The notes under the pieces were generated by a model, which ran no database searches, was not told the DNA's origin, and saw nothing but the letters and a program-made list of their open reading frames with translations. A stretch of DNA of 37,034 nt from a virus. This document shows positions 15,126 through 24,085 of this stretch, piece after piece. Position numbers and translations under genes: made by a program. Positions within the stretch are counted from its first letter, which is position 1. Each line of letters starts with the position of its first letter. The stretch covers positions 1 to 37,034 of the IMG/VR virus record IMGVR_UViG_3300045253_000012, one strand, 5' to 3'.

Positions 15126-15545
15126 TTAGTTACGGACGGTTTGGCCTTGTGGATTGACGATAATCCAATCAATGAACGTGGTTGCCGTCGCATTAGCAGT
15201 GCCATAAATAGTAATCGTGCCAGGCAGGCCAGCAGAAGCACCGGAAGCAGTCAGGACACGTTCAACGCGTAGCAAAGTACCATCAGCGGCAGCTTGAGCT
15301 ACAACTGCAAAAACCTTGCTATTTTTGTCGATATTGCTATTTGTGATAACCACCGAGCTAGAACCCGCTGGGATTGCTGCTGTACCCATATAGGTATTTG
15401 CAATAGCGTTACCGGTTGTAATGGCGTTGTCAGCAGCATTCGAGGCGAGGCCCTGAGCAATCAATGCAGCTTCTGCATCTGTCGAAAGCTCAACAGTTGC
15501 ACCGGCTGCATAACCAGCATAAGAACGATTCAGAAGAATAGTCAT
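15126..15545 (-). CDS. Capsid-associated protein next to the coat gene, 139 aa
   Basis: The N-terminal LLNRSYAGYAAGATVELSTD and AEAALIAQGLAS form a small domain (strand, then helix) often placed directly after coat genes. The remainder (GSSSVVITNSNIDKNSKVFA to FIDWIIVNPQGQTVRN) is beta-rich, like a minor capsid or decoration protein. It starts about 18 nt after the coat gene with ribosome binding site AAGGAAATATC. No named family; a decoration role is inferred from position. Confidence 0.7.
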   Translation of the reverse strand: MTILLNRSYAGYAAGATVELSTDAEAALIAQGLASNAADNAITTGNAIANTYMGTAAIPAGSSSVVITNSNIDKNSKVFAVVAQAAADGTLLRVERVLTASGASAGLPGTITIYGTANATATTFIDWIIVNPQGQTVRN

Positions 15546-15563
15546 GATATTTCCTTTAAAAGA

Positions 15564-16775
15564 TTAGACGGTGTAGATCTTGTCCGACAATTCTGGATAC
15601 GTCGCAGCCCAGCCGAACAGGACATCAAGACGCATGATGGAGTTGTCGTTCACGCCGTCGTAAATATCTGTGACCTTGACGGTGAAACCGTTGTGAGTTT
15701 GTTGCGATACCTTCACGCCCAAGCCTTCTGGAACCCACATAGGGACCATAGCCAGAGTGAATGCGTCACGGTGGTAAGCAACGTTCACGCTGTAGCTAGT
15801 CGATGCAGCACCTTGAATAACGTAAGGCGCACCAGTAGTCGGCGAAGCGCTGACGTTTTGGTATGGGCCAGAAGTCACCAGAGCGGGGCTAACAGGGATG
15901 CTAGTCGCACCAGCAGCAACGTCAGCAGTCACGACGAAGTTAGCCAGAACACCAGTCGAGTTACGGGTTTGTGGATTGACAGCGAAGACGCCCGGCAGAG
16001 TGATTGTAGTGCCACGTGTCAATGTACCGCCAGCGACAGCAACAACAGTGATCGCCGAACCAGTTTGACCAGCGCCGTTGATATTGGTAGCAGTAGCTGC
16101 ACCGTTGGTGTGGATATCCACGTTTTGGTCAAGACCTGGATCAATACCAAATGCATTGTTCATCACGCCGCTGTTGTATTGCTTATTCAACTGAGCTTGG
16201 TTATTGAACATGCCTGAGAAGCCGCCAACCAGAGCACCATTCAAACCGGGACCCATGATCAACTTACGAGCATTGTCACGCGGTGCGGCCATTTCATCCA
16301 AGCGACGGTTTGCATCAGTGATGATTTGAACTGCGGCTTGCTGGGTTGTCGGCAGAGCGCCAGCGGCGTTGGTGGTGTTGTAGGTCGAATAGTGAGCCAG
16401 TTGCAAACCTTGGCGGTCAATTTCATTGGCAACAGCAGCAAGTGCCGACATCAATTTGTTTTGAATGTGATCCGAGGAAATCGACAGCGTGCGTTCGAAC
16501 GCGGTGAAGTTCAGATCGCAACCACCTTGCGACAGGGTCAGCGGGACAGTTGTATCAACCGATGCTTGCGGAACCGCCACACGGCCAGCACGATAGGTAT
16601 AACGCGATGGACGTTTGATGTTGATCGTAGCGCCTGGCTCATAACCACGCGACAGATTCGATTGGAATTCCGGCTCGTAATCACGATTGACGCCCTTCGA
16701 GAAGGACAGCATGTTCTCCAAAATTGGCAGAACTTCTTTTGCAACAATGCTGCTGGTGATAAGGGTATTAGACAT
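15564..16775 (-). CDS. Major capsid protein, P22 coat family
   Basis: A 403-aa coat protein. P22-family cues are the N-terminal helical arm with VAKEVLPILENMLSF, the strand RGYEPGATINIKRPSRY, LNFTAFERTLSISSDHI, the middle ALVGGFSGMFNNQAQLNKQY and an inserted beta region (ITLPGVFAVNPQTRNSTG) matching the telokin-like I-domain area. The ending is VKVTDIYDGVNDNSIMRLDV then LFGWAATYPELSDKI. P22 gp5 is 430 aa with HK97 fold. It lies directly after the scaffold gene with ribosome binding site AGGAAAATACC. Function is firm. Confidence 0.9.
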   Translation of the reverse strand: MSNTLITSSIVAKEVLPILENMLSFSKGVNRDYEPEFQSNLSRGYEPGATINIKRPSRYTYRAGRVAVPQASVDTTVPLTLSQGGCDLNFTAFERTLSISSDHIQNKLMSALAAVANEIDRQGLQLAHYSTYNTTNAAGALPTTQQAAVQIITDANRRLDEMAAPRDNARKLIMGPGLNGALVGGFSGMFNNQAQLNKQYNSGVMNNAFGIDPGLDQNVDIHTNGAATATNINGAGQTGSAITVVAVAGGTLTRGTTITLPGVFAVNPQTRNSTGVLANFVVTADVAAGATSIPVSPALVTSGPYQNVSASPTTGAPYVIQGAASTSYSVNVAYHRDAFTLAMVPMWVPEGLGVKVSQQTHNGFTVKVTDIYDGVNDNSIMRLDVLFGWAATYPELSDKIYTV

Positions 16776-16793
16776 GGTATTTTCCTATAAAAA

Positions 16794-17585
16794 TTAATTA
16801 GCCCAACGAGCGCCTTGTTTGGCTCGATACGCGATGTATTCGGCCATCGACATGTTTTCAGGCGACTTCGATGAGACTGCATTACCTTTTCCGATTGGGT
16901 TAATCGGTGCGGGCGCTTTGCTAACTTTTGGGGCAGAGGAAAGACGTTCCTCAAGCTTCCCGATTTCTGCAAGCTGGCGTTCCTGCGACAGGCGAGCAAT
17001 GCGATCAGCTTCGGAAGGATTGGAATAGAGGTGTTTAGCGACTTTATCAGCCATGTCTGATTCAACGATTGCCTTAGCCATCGCATCAGAAATGGGCAAT
17101 TTGTTCCACTTTGCCTCGTCAAAATCTGGCATATCGACAAGTTCAGCATGTAGTTCTGCTGCCTTTGTCTCAAAATCAGATCTTGTTACTTGAGTCTTAG
17201 CGGCCTGCTCTAGGCGGTCTCGCTTACCCAATTCCCACTGGGCCACATCGTTTGCATAACGATCAACATCATCGTAATTTGCAGGATTTGGCCGACCTTC
17301 GTCCTTTGGAACAGATACTTTTGCAAGCTCCCTTTCCAACTCTTGACGTTTATTGCGTTCTGTATCTCGGATACGTTGCAGCTTTGCGGTTTTCTTTTCA
17401 AGAATCTCATCCAACTCTTTCTGAGTGAATGTTTTCTCGGCCTGACCTTCTTCGCCAGCGGGAGCGTCAGTCTCTCCAGCTTGGGGCGCGGATTTATCCT
17501 GTTCCGCTACAGTTTCTACGACTGGTGTTTCAACTACTGCTTCCACTACGGGCGCGATTGAACCGCCGATTGCTTCATCCGACAT
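16794..17585 (-). CDS. Scaffolding protein
   Basis: A 263-aa acidic, highly helical protein. It starts with a Val/Glu/Thr/Ala low-complexity segment (PVVEAVVETPVVETVAEQDK), then a charged coiled coil at residues about 52-95 (FTQKELDEILEKKTAKLQRI, NKRQELERELAKV), then helical DRYANDVAQWELGK, and a basic-aromatic C-terminus (MSMAEYIAYRAKQGARWAN), where P22-like scaffolds bind coat. It sits between the fibre gene and the coat gene, the P22 order. Ribosome binding site ACGGAGAAATAA. Confidence 0.85.
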   Translation of the reverse strand: MSDEAIGGSIAPVVEAVVETPVVETVAEQDKSAPQAGETDAPAGEEGQAEKTFTQKELDEILEKKTAKLQRIRDTERNKRQELERELAKVSVPKDEGRPNPANYDDVDRYANDVAQWELGKRDRLEQAAKTQVTRSDFETKAAELHAELVDMPDFDEAKWNKLPISDAMAKAIVESDMADKVAKHLYSNPSEADRIARLSQERQLAEIGKLEERLSSAPKVSKAPAPINPIGKGNAVSSKSPENMSMAEYIAYRAKQGARWAN

Positions 17586-17621
17586 TTATTTCTCCGTCTA
17601 AGGGATCGCTTTACGCGAGGC

Positions 17622-17637
17622 CCGGTGAGCGCACCGG
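17622..17637 (-). other. GC-rich hairpin ahead of the scaffold gene
   Basis: CCGGTG-4 nt-CACCGG makes a 6-bp perfect stem in the 63-nt gap between the 404-aa fibre-like gene and the scaffold gene. No T-run follows on either strand. It may be an mRNA processing or stability element separating early head genes from the scaffold/coat transcript. Role inferred. Confidence 0.45.
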
Positions 17638-17648
17638 TACGTTACCGC

Positions 17649-18863
17649 TTACATCAAAACTTCTTGGCCTACCCGATAGGTAAATGTCGGAGTACCAGTG
17701 TTATTCACTGTGCGAAGACGTGCATAATAGCCGGCAGGAACAAAGCCTGACAGGACGCCTGTTTGTGTTTGAACTGAATTCAGAACTACAGCCAAGGAAA
17801 TAGCTTGAGCATTCTGTGTGATAGACAGCGTCTGGACATTTGTCGTAAAGCCCGGATCGCTTGCAATCTCAAGGATTACGTCTCCATCCTGATTTCCGCC
17901 GATACTTGCGGTAGTGGTAATGCGAATGCTATAAGTCACCAATGAAGGACGCGTTGCGCTAACTTGGAATGCAGAGTTAAGCGTGCGTGTTTGCGCTGAT
18001 TGCGATGCGTTTGTGCCAGCAGTCACGCGGCCTTGTGCATCAGTCGTAACGCTGGAATATGTGCCAACTGTACCTGTCGCAGGCATTGAAATCGTTCCGC
18101 TAGTCGTGAATGTCCCGCCACTCAGCCCAGTTCCGGCGGTGACGCTAGTTACAGTCCCGGTCCCTGGCGCATAATTTGGGATATTAAGAACACCAGTACC
18201 AGAATTATAAGTAGCAGCACCAGAAGTCCCTGTCGTAGTCAGCGAAACAGCCGACCGAGCGCCAGCCTGAGTGATATAGCCGGAATCATTTGTGAATGCA
18301 GATACGTTTGTCGGTATAGTAGGAATAGTCGGTTTGTTAAGGATCTGCGAGACGCCAGATACTGAATTCCAATCGGCATTGACCTGAGCGACTGGAGCCA
18401 CTGGAGTAGGAATGTTAATAACGCCGGTAGTATTGTTGTAAGTAGCTGCTCCGCTTCCTGTAGTCGTCAACGATACGGCACTACGTGCGCCAGCTTGATT
18501 CACATAAGCGGCGTCATTAGAGAAGAACGAAACTGCGGTTGGGAATGTAACAAGAGACCCATCCCCAGCGAGATATTGACCAGCGTTACCGGTAGGAGTA
18601 TCAAACTTCCCAGCCAAGGTGGTTGGATTGATGCCAAGAACTAGGCCCGAAAGTGTCAATGTTGAATCATAGGTTGCCAACTTCGGCAGATTCAAAGATG
18701 CGCTATAAACATAAATGCCATTTGCGCCACCTGCTGGCAAAGGCATCAAGCGATTGATCATGCTTGTGCCGAACTGGTCATATTGCTGGCCGTTCAGATC
18801 CCAAGGCGCAGCCTGAGCAATCGACGTAATTGCAAAGAGAGCCGAAAAGAGTAGTTTTTTCAT
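17649..18863 (-). CDS. Fibre-like structural protein with a signal peptide
   Basis: A 404-aa protein. Residues 1-19 are a textbook Sec signal (KKLLFSALFAITSIAQA with an AxA cleavage site, then APWD). The rest is Thr/Ser/Gly/Ala-rich with a duplicated module: QAGARSAVSLTTTG, then AATYN and TGV, then NIP, at about residues 125-150 and 205-232, separated by WNSVSGVSQILNKPTIP. The last 110 residues form a beta-rich domain (YSIRITTTASIGGNQDGDVI). Repeats and composition resemble phage fibres. A secretion signal is odd for a virion protein assembled in the cytoplasm. It overlaps neither neighbour and follows the 270-aa gene by 1 nt. Function uncertain. Confidence 0.75.
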   Translation of the reverse strand: MKKLLFSALFAITSIAQAAPWDLNGQQYDQFGTSMINRLMPLPAGGANGIYVYSASLNLPKLATYDSTLTLSGLVLGINPTTLAGKFDTPTGNAGQYLAGDGSLVTFPTAVSFFSNDAAYVNQAGARSAVSLTTTGSGAATYNNTTGVINIPTPVAPVAQVNADWNSVSGVSQILNKPTIPTIPTNVSAFTNDSGYITQAGARSAVSLTTTGTSGAATYNSGTGVLNIPNYAPGTGTVTSVTAGTGLSGGTFTTSGTISMPATGTVGTYSSVTTDAQGRVTAGTNASQSAQTRTLNSAFQVSATRPSLVTYSIRITTTASIGGNQDGDVILEIASDPGFTTNVQTLSITQNAQAISLAVVLNSVQTQTGVLSGFVPAGYYARLRTVNNTGTPTFTYRVGQEVLM

Positions 18864-18864
18864 A

Positions 18865-19677
18865 TTATTGTGAATCGGTAGAGAACAGTTCCAGTGTGTA
18901 ATTTTGCAGCGTGCAAATTTCTGCGCCGGTCGTCATTTGTGAGGTGATCGACATATACATGATATTTGTATCTGGGTTAGAGATCGTCACAGCAGCAGGA
19001 TATGCGCCTGCACTCGCGCCTGTGTAGCTCAAATCGGTCGATGCATTGCCTTGTTTTTGCATGGCAGTTGCCGCAGTACGTTTAAACTCAAGAATGAAGC
19101 CTTCACTTTGGTTTGTCGTAGCAAGCGATGTGATTGTTGCCAAAATTGGGTCCGCAACTGTTCCTAGGGGGCCGAAACGAATGTTGATCGTTGCCGAATC
19201 AACTGTCCCATTCTTAGAAAGTGAGCAGTACAACCGGATCCGATCAAAGATCCCGATTACACCAGCAGGGATAGCAATGTGATTTGGGTTTAGATTCTGT
19301 TCAGTCGTATTTGCCACAGCCGAATTAGCTGTATCTACGGAGTCTAGCAATACATCTTCGTTCACCGGCTTCCAACGAGTCCCGTTAGAGAAGAAGAAAT
19401 TGCCACCACCTGCCCCAGTGTTGCCGCCAACATCGGTAAATCGAATCGAAGTTCCTGGAAATAGCGCCGCACTTGGGCGCGCGATCCATGTCATAGCAGC
19501 GCCTGCAATAGTGGGCAGCGGAAATCCAAGAACGTTATTTGTATCCAATGCTTTCAACGTCTGAACTAGCGTTTTCGCATAGTCATCGTTGTAGGGGACG
19601 TAAGCCGAACCAACTACGAGCAAGCGGCCATACTCATCGAATACGTTAGGCTTGAGAATTGTGACTGTAATAGGCAT
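18865..19677 (-). CDS. Head-fibre / structural protein, 270 aa
   Basis: It overlaps the portal stop by 1 nt. The N-terminal half has DEYGRLLVVGSAYVPYNDDY and a glycine-rich GGNTGAGGGNFFFSNGTRWK (the SNGTRWKPVN type of linker common at phage fibre domain junctions). The C-terminal half is a beta sandwich (GIFDRIRLYCSLSKNGTVDS, then EICTLQNYTLELFS), like a receptor-binding or decoration domain. It may form head fibres with the next gene. No named family; structural role inferred. Confidence 0.65.
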   Translation of the reverse strand: MPITVTILKPNVFDEYGRLLVVGSAYVPYNDDYAKTLVQTLKALDTNNVLGFPLPTIAGAAMTWIARPSAALFPGTSIRFTDVGGNTGAGGGNFFFSNGTRWKPVNEDVLLDSVDTANSAVANTTEQNLNPNHIAIPAGVIGIFDRIRLYCSLSKNGTVDSATINIRFGPLGTVADPILATITSLATTNQSEGFILEFKRTAATAMQKQGNASTDLSYTGASAGAYPAAVTISNPDTNIMYMSITSQMTTGAEICTLQNYTLELFSTDSQ

Positions 19678-21857
19678 TATTGGCCTTCCATTTCGTTTTG
19701 TTCAGGTTGTTGTGGGGCCATTTGTTCAGGCGGCTGCATAGGTGGTTCTTGCGCTTCTGCTTGTGGCGATTCGTCAGGCACGATTACAGGAACTGGCTCA
19801 CGCCCAGTATAAATATCAGCTGAATCCTTTACTTGCAAACCAACGCTAGCTGCGATTTCTTGCAAAGATTCAGGCGTCATGTAAGGCATGATCAGTTTCA
19901 GGCGGTCAGTTTCAGCCTTGAATCGATCGACTTCTTTGCCTTCTTGATCCACTCTGATTCGTGCACCTTCAATCTCTTCTTTCGATTCCAGTTTCTCAAC
20001 TTCTTTACTTGCGTTAGTAAGCGCGCCCTCAAGTTGCTGAATATGCTCTTGCTGTTGCTGCATTTGCTGCTGAATTTGAGGAGGAATCTGAGGCTTACCC
20101 TTCTGATCCTGCAATTGAGGTGGTAACAGTTTCTCAGCACGCTTAGCCAATTGGTCCGAGTAAGGCACGTCCGATGCGCGGAAGAAGATATCGCCATAGT
20201 TCGGCAGGAACGATTTATCCGAACGCGCCAACTCAGTCATCATCGTGAACGATTCTTGGCGCTGTGTTTGGAACGATGGGCCGGTATCAATCACAACGTC
20301 ATATTTACCAACCGCTGGATTGAATATCTTTTGAATATCCTCTGCTGTTGGGTCATCCGATTCAGCCTCATCATATGCTTGTGGCATATCCGGATTCAGC
20401 GTGACTTGCTGCTCTTTTCCATCTAACCCAAGGATACGGACAACGCGGCGTGTGTCGTAAATCTTAGGGATTAGGTCAATCAGCACTTTGGCTTCATAAC
20501 GTAGACCACGCACTTGGTTGTCAGGGAAATGGAAAGTAGCAATCTCACCCTGTGCTTTGAGGCGTTGAATACCTATACCACTAGCAGCCTCAGACTTGAT
20601 GCCAAAGTTCGCGTTTTGCTGACCAGAAGCCGCACGCATTTGCTCGGTCGAAAGCTGGAGCATCTGGACTTGCGCAGCAGGAAGTACACTAGGCTGCTGG
20701 CGTTCGGGCTTAGGATTAGCGTTACCTGCGTCATCGTAAGCATTCCAAGGAAGATAGGAGTCATTGGACTGATTCGCATTCTTCCAGGCATTCTCATAGC
20801 CCTCAATCGCCTCAGCCGCTGCGATATAAGGAACTTTGTTCTGCAATGCAATAGTCTGGACAGCTTCCGAGTAGCTGAAATTGACCATGCGAGCAGGGTC
20901 TTTCAGGTCGCGGACGATACCCTTAATAACCAACTCGCCATCAACGTTCACTTCTTTGCCGATAACTGAGATGATAGGCAGATAGGAACCAGCCCAATCC
21001 TTTTCGTCAGCAGGCTTATCAGAACCGCCTACAAGCTTGTACCACTTCCATGATTTACGCTTAGTAGGGCGCTCTTGTGCAATCGCACCAGCAGCCTTTA
21101 ATTGGTCGTACTCATCTGGCTTGAAATCACTCTTAAGTGCTTCGCTCTCATCCATCAGCAACAGAGCAGTGTCGTCTACATACTGACACTCGTAATACTC
21201 AGCGATACGCACAGAATCTTGCGTTACCCAGCCCTTAGGGCAATCCATCCAAGATGCAGGCTCAAGATCCTTCCATTCGCGCTTAGCCTTATCCTTGTTG
21301 ATGTCATCAAAGATGAATCCCCACTCCGCATCCGACTTGTCTAGTTTCTTCGCGTCACAGTCGATGTACACCAATTGCGGATTGCTCAGCGCCTCAATCT
21401 CAATGCACTGATTGAATGATGTATCACTCTCATACTTCGTGATGACGCGCCAATAGCCCTCACCACCATAGATAGAATGCTCTGCTGCAACATCATGCGC
21501 GTCATCTGCGTTCGATGATGTTTGGATATTGCGAATGAGTCCGCCGAAGATTTCAGCCGTCTTCTTGTCTGCACCGCCATCAACAGGGAGAACACGGCAT
21601 TGTGGCCGATTCTGACGCATGTTGTTGATGATCTGATTGCAATGCTGAGCGGTCAGATTGACAGTGAGAACTACCTTCTGCTCAACGTTGCGTGACTGAC
21701 GAATACCTTCCGGCCATTGCCAACCATTATCACTATCGCCCATGGCAAAGCGCGTGTCTTCAATAGCTAACTGGCGAGTGCGCGAGTATGCTGCTTTGGC
21801 GCGCTCAAAGCGTTCCTTAGCTCGCTCTACTACGGTGCTATCGTCTTTGCTATCCAT
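19677..21857 (-). CDS. Portal protein, P22 family
   Basis: A 726-aa portal, similar in length to P22 gp1 (725 aa). Features in order: N-terminal helix AKERFERAKAAYSRTRQLAI, the family segment WQWPEGIRQSRNVEQKVVLT and LTAQHCNQIINNMRQNRPQC, DPARMVNFSYSEAVQTIALQ, the crown/stem region VQMLQLSTEQMRAASGQQN, and a Gln-rich C-terminal helical barrel (QIQQQMQQQQEHIQQLEGAL, then Pro/Gln/Glu tail). It forms the dodecameric DNA channel at one capsid vertex. It overlaps the GNAT gene by 8 nt. Firm call. Confidence 0.9.
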   Translation of the reverse strand: MDSKDDSTVVERAKERFERAKAAYSRTRQLAIEDTRFAMGDSDNGWQWPEGIRQSRNVEQKVVLTVNLTAQHCNQIINNMRQNRPQCRVLPVDGGADKKTAEIFGGLIRNIQTSSNADDAHDVAAEHSIYGGEGYWRVITKYESDTSFNQCIEIEALSNPQLVYIDCDAKKLDKSDAEWGFIFDDINKDKAKREWKDLEPASWMDCPKGWVTQDSVRIAEYYECQYVDDTALLLMDESEALKSDFKPDEYDQLKAAGAIAQERPTKRKSWKWYKLVGGSDKPADEKDWAGSYLPIISVIGKEVNVDGELVIKGIVRDLKDPARMVNFSYSEAVQTIALQNKVPYIAAAEAIEGYENAWKNANQSNDSYLPWNAYDDAGNANPKPERQQPSVLPAAQVQMLQLSTEQMRAASGQQNANFGIKSEAASGIGIQRLKAQGEIATFHFPDNQVRGLRYEAKVLIDLIPKIYDTRRVVRILGLDGKEQQVTLNPDMPQAYDEAESDDPTAEDIQKIFNPAVGKYDVVIDTGPSFQTQRQESFTMMTELARSDKSFLPNYGDIFFRASDVPYSDQLAKRAEKLLPPQLQDQKGKPQIPPQIQQQMQQQQEHIQQLEGALTNASKEVEKLESKEEIEGARIRVDQEGKEVDRFKAETDRLKLIMPYMTPESLQEIAASVGLQVKDSADIYTGREPVPVIVPDESPQAEAQEPPMQPPEQMAPQQPEQNEMEGQ

Positions 21858-22179
21858 GTGCTTGTCGGGCCATTAAAAGTGGTTTGTGTTGAAGCTCAAT
21901 GAATCCGAAGCCTTTGTAGAATTTCTCTAGTTTCTTCTGTGGCATGCCGCCATCAGCAACAGGCTCAAGGAATAGAACGATACCTTTGCGATCAGCCTCA
22001 TAGCAGACCTGATACATCAGAGCAGTCGCGTCGCCCTTCTTGCGTTTATCAGGCGCTACGAACAAAGATTTCAGCTCACGAATGCCGTAACGCATCTCTT
22101 CCGGCACGGCTTCTGTAAAGCCAAGTTCCAGGCTGGCATTGCCGCTGATGCGCTTTCCTTCCATGCTTATCGTAACCAT
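21850..22179 (-). CDS. GNAT-family N-acetyltransferase
   Basis: A 109-aa short GNAT. Motif A is visible as RELKSLFVAPDKRKKGDATA at about residues 33-52 (strand, then V-x-P-x-x-R/K-x-x-G-x-A acetyl-CoA pyrophosphate loop), and motif B as KLEKFYKGFGFIEL at about 83-96. The N-terminal strand of the usual 140-150 aa fold is reduced. It lies between large terminase and portal and overlaps both. Substrate unknown; phage GNATs may modify host or virion proteins. Confidence 0.75.
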   Translation of the reverse strand: MVTISMEGKRISGNASLELGFTEAVPEEMRYGIRELKSLFVAPDKRKKGDATALMYQVCYEADRKGIVLFLEPVADGGMPQKKLEKFYKGFGFIELQHKPLLMARQAHG

Positions 22180-23414
22180 GATTGGCTTCCATGTTGGTGA
22201 TGAGCATGTTTGTTATCGTCAGAATCTGCTTTAGGCTTCTTGCGAGCAGCGCGACGAGCACCTTCACATGCATATCGCAATGCATCAATGAGGTGGTTAT
22301 CTTTGTCTTCCAAAATGGGGAGTATCTTGCTTTCGTCTAGAGGATCTGTTTTGTAACTGTAGAGCGTCAGTTCATCAATCACATGCTTACAACGTGGGTG
22401 AACGATGATATCGAACGACTTTAGGAACTCAACACCCTCTTCAAGCGACTTAGCGCCCTTGACCGCAGACATGATCTTAGGAAAGCCATGACGCTGCATA
22501 TAACTAATCGTTTCCGGCCTTGCCGAGTCAGCAGTGATAGGCCATTTCTCAGCGTCAGGAACCGACATAAACAATGCTGGAAGCGCATCAATCTCGCATC
22601 CCACTAGATACGCTTCGTAATCAACGTATAGCCTCTTGCCATCAATGTCGCATCGAACCAATACGCTAGGGTCGATACTAAATCCCCAGTCTGCGCCCAA
22701 ACGATGGATAGTTCCCGCTGGACGCTCGAACTCTTCAACGGACCAATTGCGGAATACTCTTGCGCTGCTGTTTTGCTGATACTTGCCAAGCCAAATGTGA
22801 GCGTATTTGTCGGGATCACGCTGCCTGTCATATTCCATTTCATCAAGCAATTCCTTAGGGAACCACGGGTTATCCACATAGTTCGCCTCGACAACAATCG
22901 CGCCTTTAGGCTTGCTCTCGCCTGCTAGTAACTGTTCGATAGGATCTGTTGGGAATCGAGGATTCCAACTAAACCACAATTCTGATCCTGGCTTGCGTAA
23001 CGTAGGACGGAGCAAGTCTAAGCTGCGCTGACTAGCTGATTGCGCCTCTTCAAACCATGCGATATCGAAACCCTCAAGCGACTTGATACTGTCCGCCGTG
23101 TGGTCCTGCATGCCTTGGAAAATGATGATGCCGCCGTTACGCGCTTTGATTACCTTGTCTTGTACATCAAAGTAAGCACCTGCGTTCATGCTCTCAATCT
23201 TCGATTCAAGCAGCTTCTTAACCGAGAACTGCAATGACTTCTGGACTTCGCGCAAACATACCGCGTCAGTCTTCTTTCTAATGCTCTCTTCTATCAGCAA
23301 TCCACCGAAGAAATGAGACTTGGCCGAACCACGACCGCCCTTAGCACCTTTGTAGCGCGATGGATACAGCAAAGGCTCATAGACCTCTGCCGTTTCAATC
23401 TGTAGGACAGTCAC
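22167..23414 (-). CDS. terL: Terminase large subunit (TerL)
   Basis: A 415-aa packaging motor with a GTG start overlapping the small-subunit stop by one base. ATPase: Walker A GGRGSAKS at residues 26-33, Walker B FDIAWFEEAQ at about 116-125 with catalytic Glu, coupling motif FSWNPRFPTDP at about 148-158. Nuclease: Asp242 in GADWGFSIDP, Asp296 in TADSARPE, and an Asp in KDNHLIDALRY at about 371-381. This is the PBSX/Terminase_3 type used by Sf6/P22-like headful phages. The C-terminus is His-rich (KHAHHQHG) and overlaps the GNAT gene by 13 nt. Firm call. Confidence 0.95.
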   Translation of the reverse strand: MTVLQIETAEVYEPLLYPSRYKGAKGGRGSAKSHFFGGLLIEESIRKKTDAVCLREVQKSLQFSVKKLLESKIESMNAGAYFDVQDKVIKARNGGIIIFQGMQDHTADSIKSLEGFDIAWFEEAQSASQRSLDLLRPTLRKPGSELWFSWNPRFPTDPIEQLLAGESKPKGAIVVEANYVDNPWFPKELLDEMEYDRQRDPDKYAHIWLGKYQQNSSARVFRNWSVEEFERPAGTIHRLGADWGFSIDPSVLVRCDIDGKRLYVDYEAYLVGCEIDALPALFMSVPDAEKWPITADSARPETISYMQRHGFPKIMSAVKGAKSLEEGVEFLKSFDIIVHPRCKHVIDELTLYSYKTDPLDESKILPILEDKDNHLIDALRYACEGARRAARKKPKADSDDNKHAHHQHGSQSWLR

Positions 23415-23872
23415 TAGTCTGGACGAACAATCTTGCGTTCGATAACAGAAAACTCTACTGGCCCGCCATTGGGGCCAACAAGCTCAGTCGTGCTTTTCTC
23501 GCCATAGACTTTAGGCCGAAGCTTGCCAGCCATCCACTTACGTGCATCAACTCGCAACCTGGCTCGACCAATAACCTCTTGGTCAGTCTTCATGTTACCG
23601 TGATCATCTAAGTAAGTATCAGACCTAGAATCATCAGCGATTGTCAGGATTTCATCAAACAGAGAATCAGCTTGTGTTTCTCTTGCCTTCGCGTATTGGT
23701 CGCTAAAACTCTTGTCTAGAGCAAGCCAGCGGAACACAGTAGCCTTATTCGGCATACTTTCTTCTCGGCAAATCGCCCTCAGACTTTCTCCATCTGCTAT
23801 ACGCTCACATAGAATGTCGGCTAGTTCTTTTGTGAATGTAGTTGGGCGACCAGGCTTACCTTGATCGTTCAT
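23414..23872 (-). CDS. terS: Terminase small subunit (Sf6 gp1-like)
   Basis: A 152-aa protein. Residues 8-55 hold the DNA-binding HTH (FTKELADILCERIADGESLR, AICREESMPNKATVFRWLAL), followed by FSDQYAKARETQADSLFDEI and LTIADDSR, the oligomerisation helices of the Sf6 gp1-like family, and RLRVDARKWMAGKLRPKVYG at the C-terminal side. It recognises the pac site and loads TerL. First gene of the late block, behind a terminator at 23937-23966. Ribosome binding site AAGGAACTATC. Confidence 0.9.
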   Translation of the reverse strand: MNDQGKPGRPTTFTKELADILCERIADGESLRAICREESMPNKATVFRWLALDKSFSDQYAKARETQADSLFDEILTIADDSRSDTYLDDHGNMKTDQEVIGRARLRVDARKWMAGKLRPKVYGEKSTTELVGPNGGPVEFSVIERKIVRPD

Positions 23873-23914
23873 GATAGTTCCTTTTGGGTCATTTACTGAC
23901 GCTGCCTTTCGGCC

Positions 23915-23927
23915 CCGATGTGATCGG
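23915..23927. promoter_or_regulatory. Palindrome in the terminase leader (possible operator)
   Basis: CCGAT-GTG-ATCGG is a perfect 5-bp-arm palindrome 42 bp upstream of the terminase start and just past the terminator. It may be a protein-binding site, a pac-associated site or chance. Visible in sequence; function inferred. Confidence 0.4.
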
Positions 23928-23936
23928 TACTGGTAT

Positions 23937-23966
23937 AAAAAAAGCCGCTACCAGTTACGGTGCGGC
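23937..23966 (-). terminator. Intrinsic terminator upstream of terminase genes
   Basis: On the leftward strand GCCGC-ACC-loop-GGT-A-GCGGC is followed directly by seven T. This is a convincing Rho-independent terminator lying in the 213-nt gene-free stretch (23873-24085) between early/middle genes and the late block. Read-through would need antitermination, or a late promoter must lie below it. The rest of that stretch holds a 6-bp inverted repeat (ATTCTC/GAGAAT) and a weak TTGCAT-17-TATTCT promoter-like pair above the terminator. Confidence 0.85.
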
Positions 23967-24085
23967 TTGAACTCGGCGGTGACGCGACGAGGGGAGGAAA
24001 TTGTTGAAACTGGATTCTCCATAGGAGATACATGCTTCGGATACAGAGAATACTACTTAGTTTGTAGGAATGCAATAGGTTGTTG

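Noticed and set aside
15294-16217. A 307-codon open frame on the strand opposite the coat gene
   Set aside because: It mirrors the coat gene codon structure, is Cys/Ser-rich, lacks a ribosome binding site and crosses the coat-decoration junction. The coat call is firm.
22604-22897. Leftward 97-codon frame inside TerL
   Set aside because: Shadow of the TerL reading frame without its own start signals.
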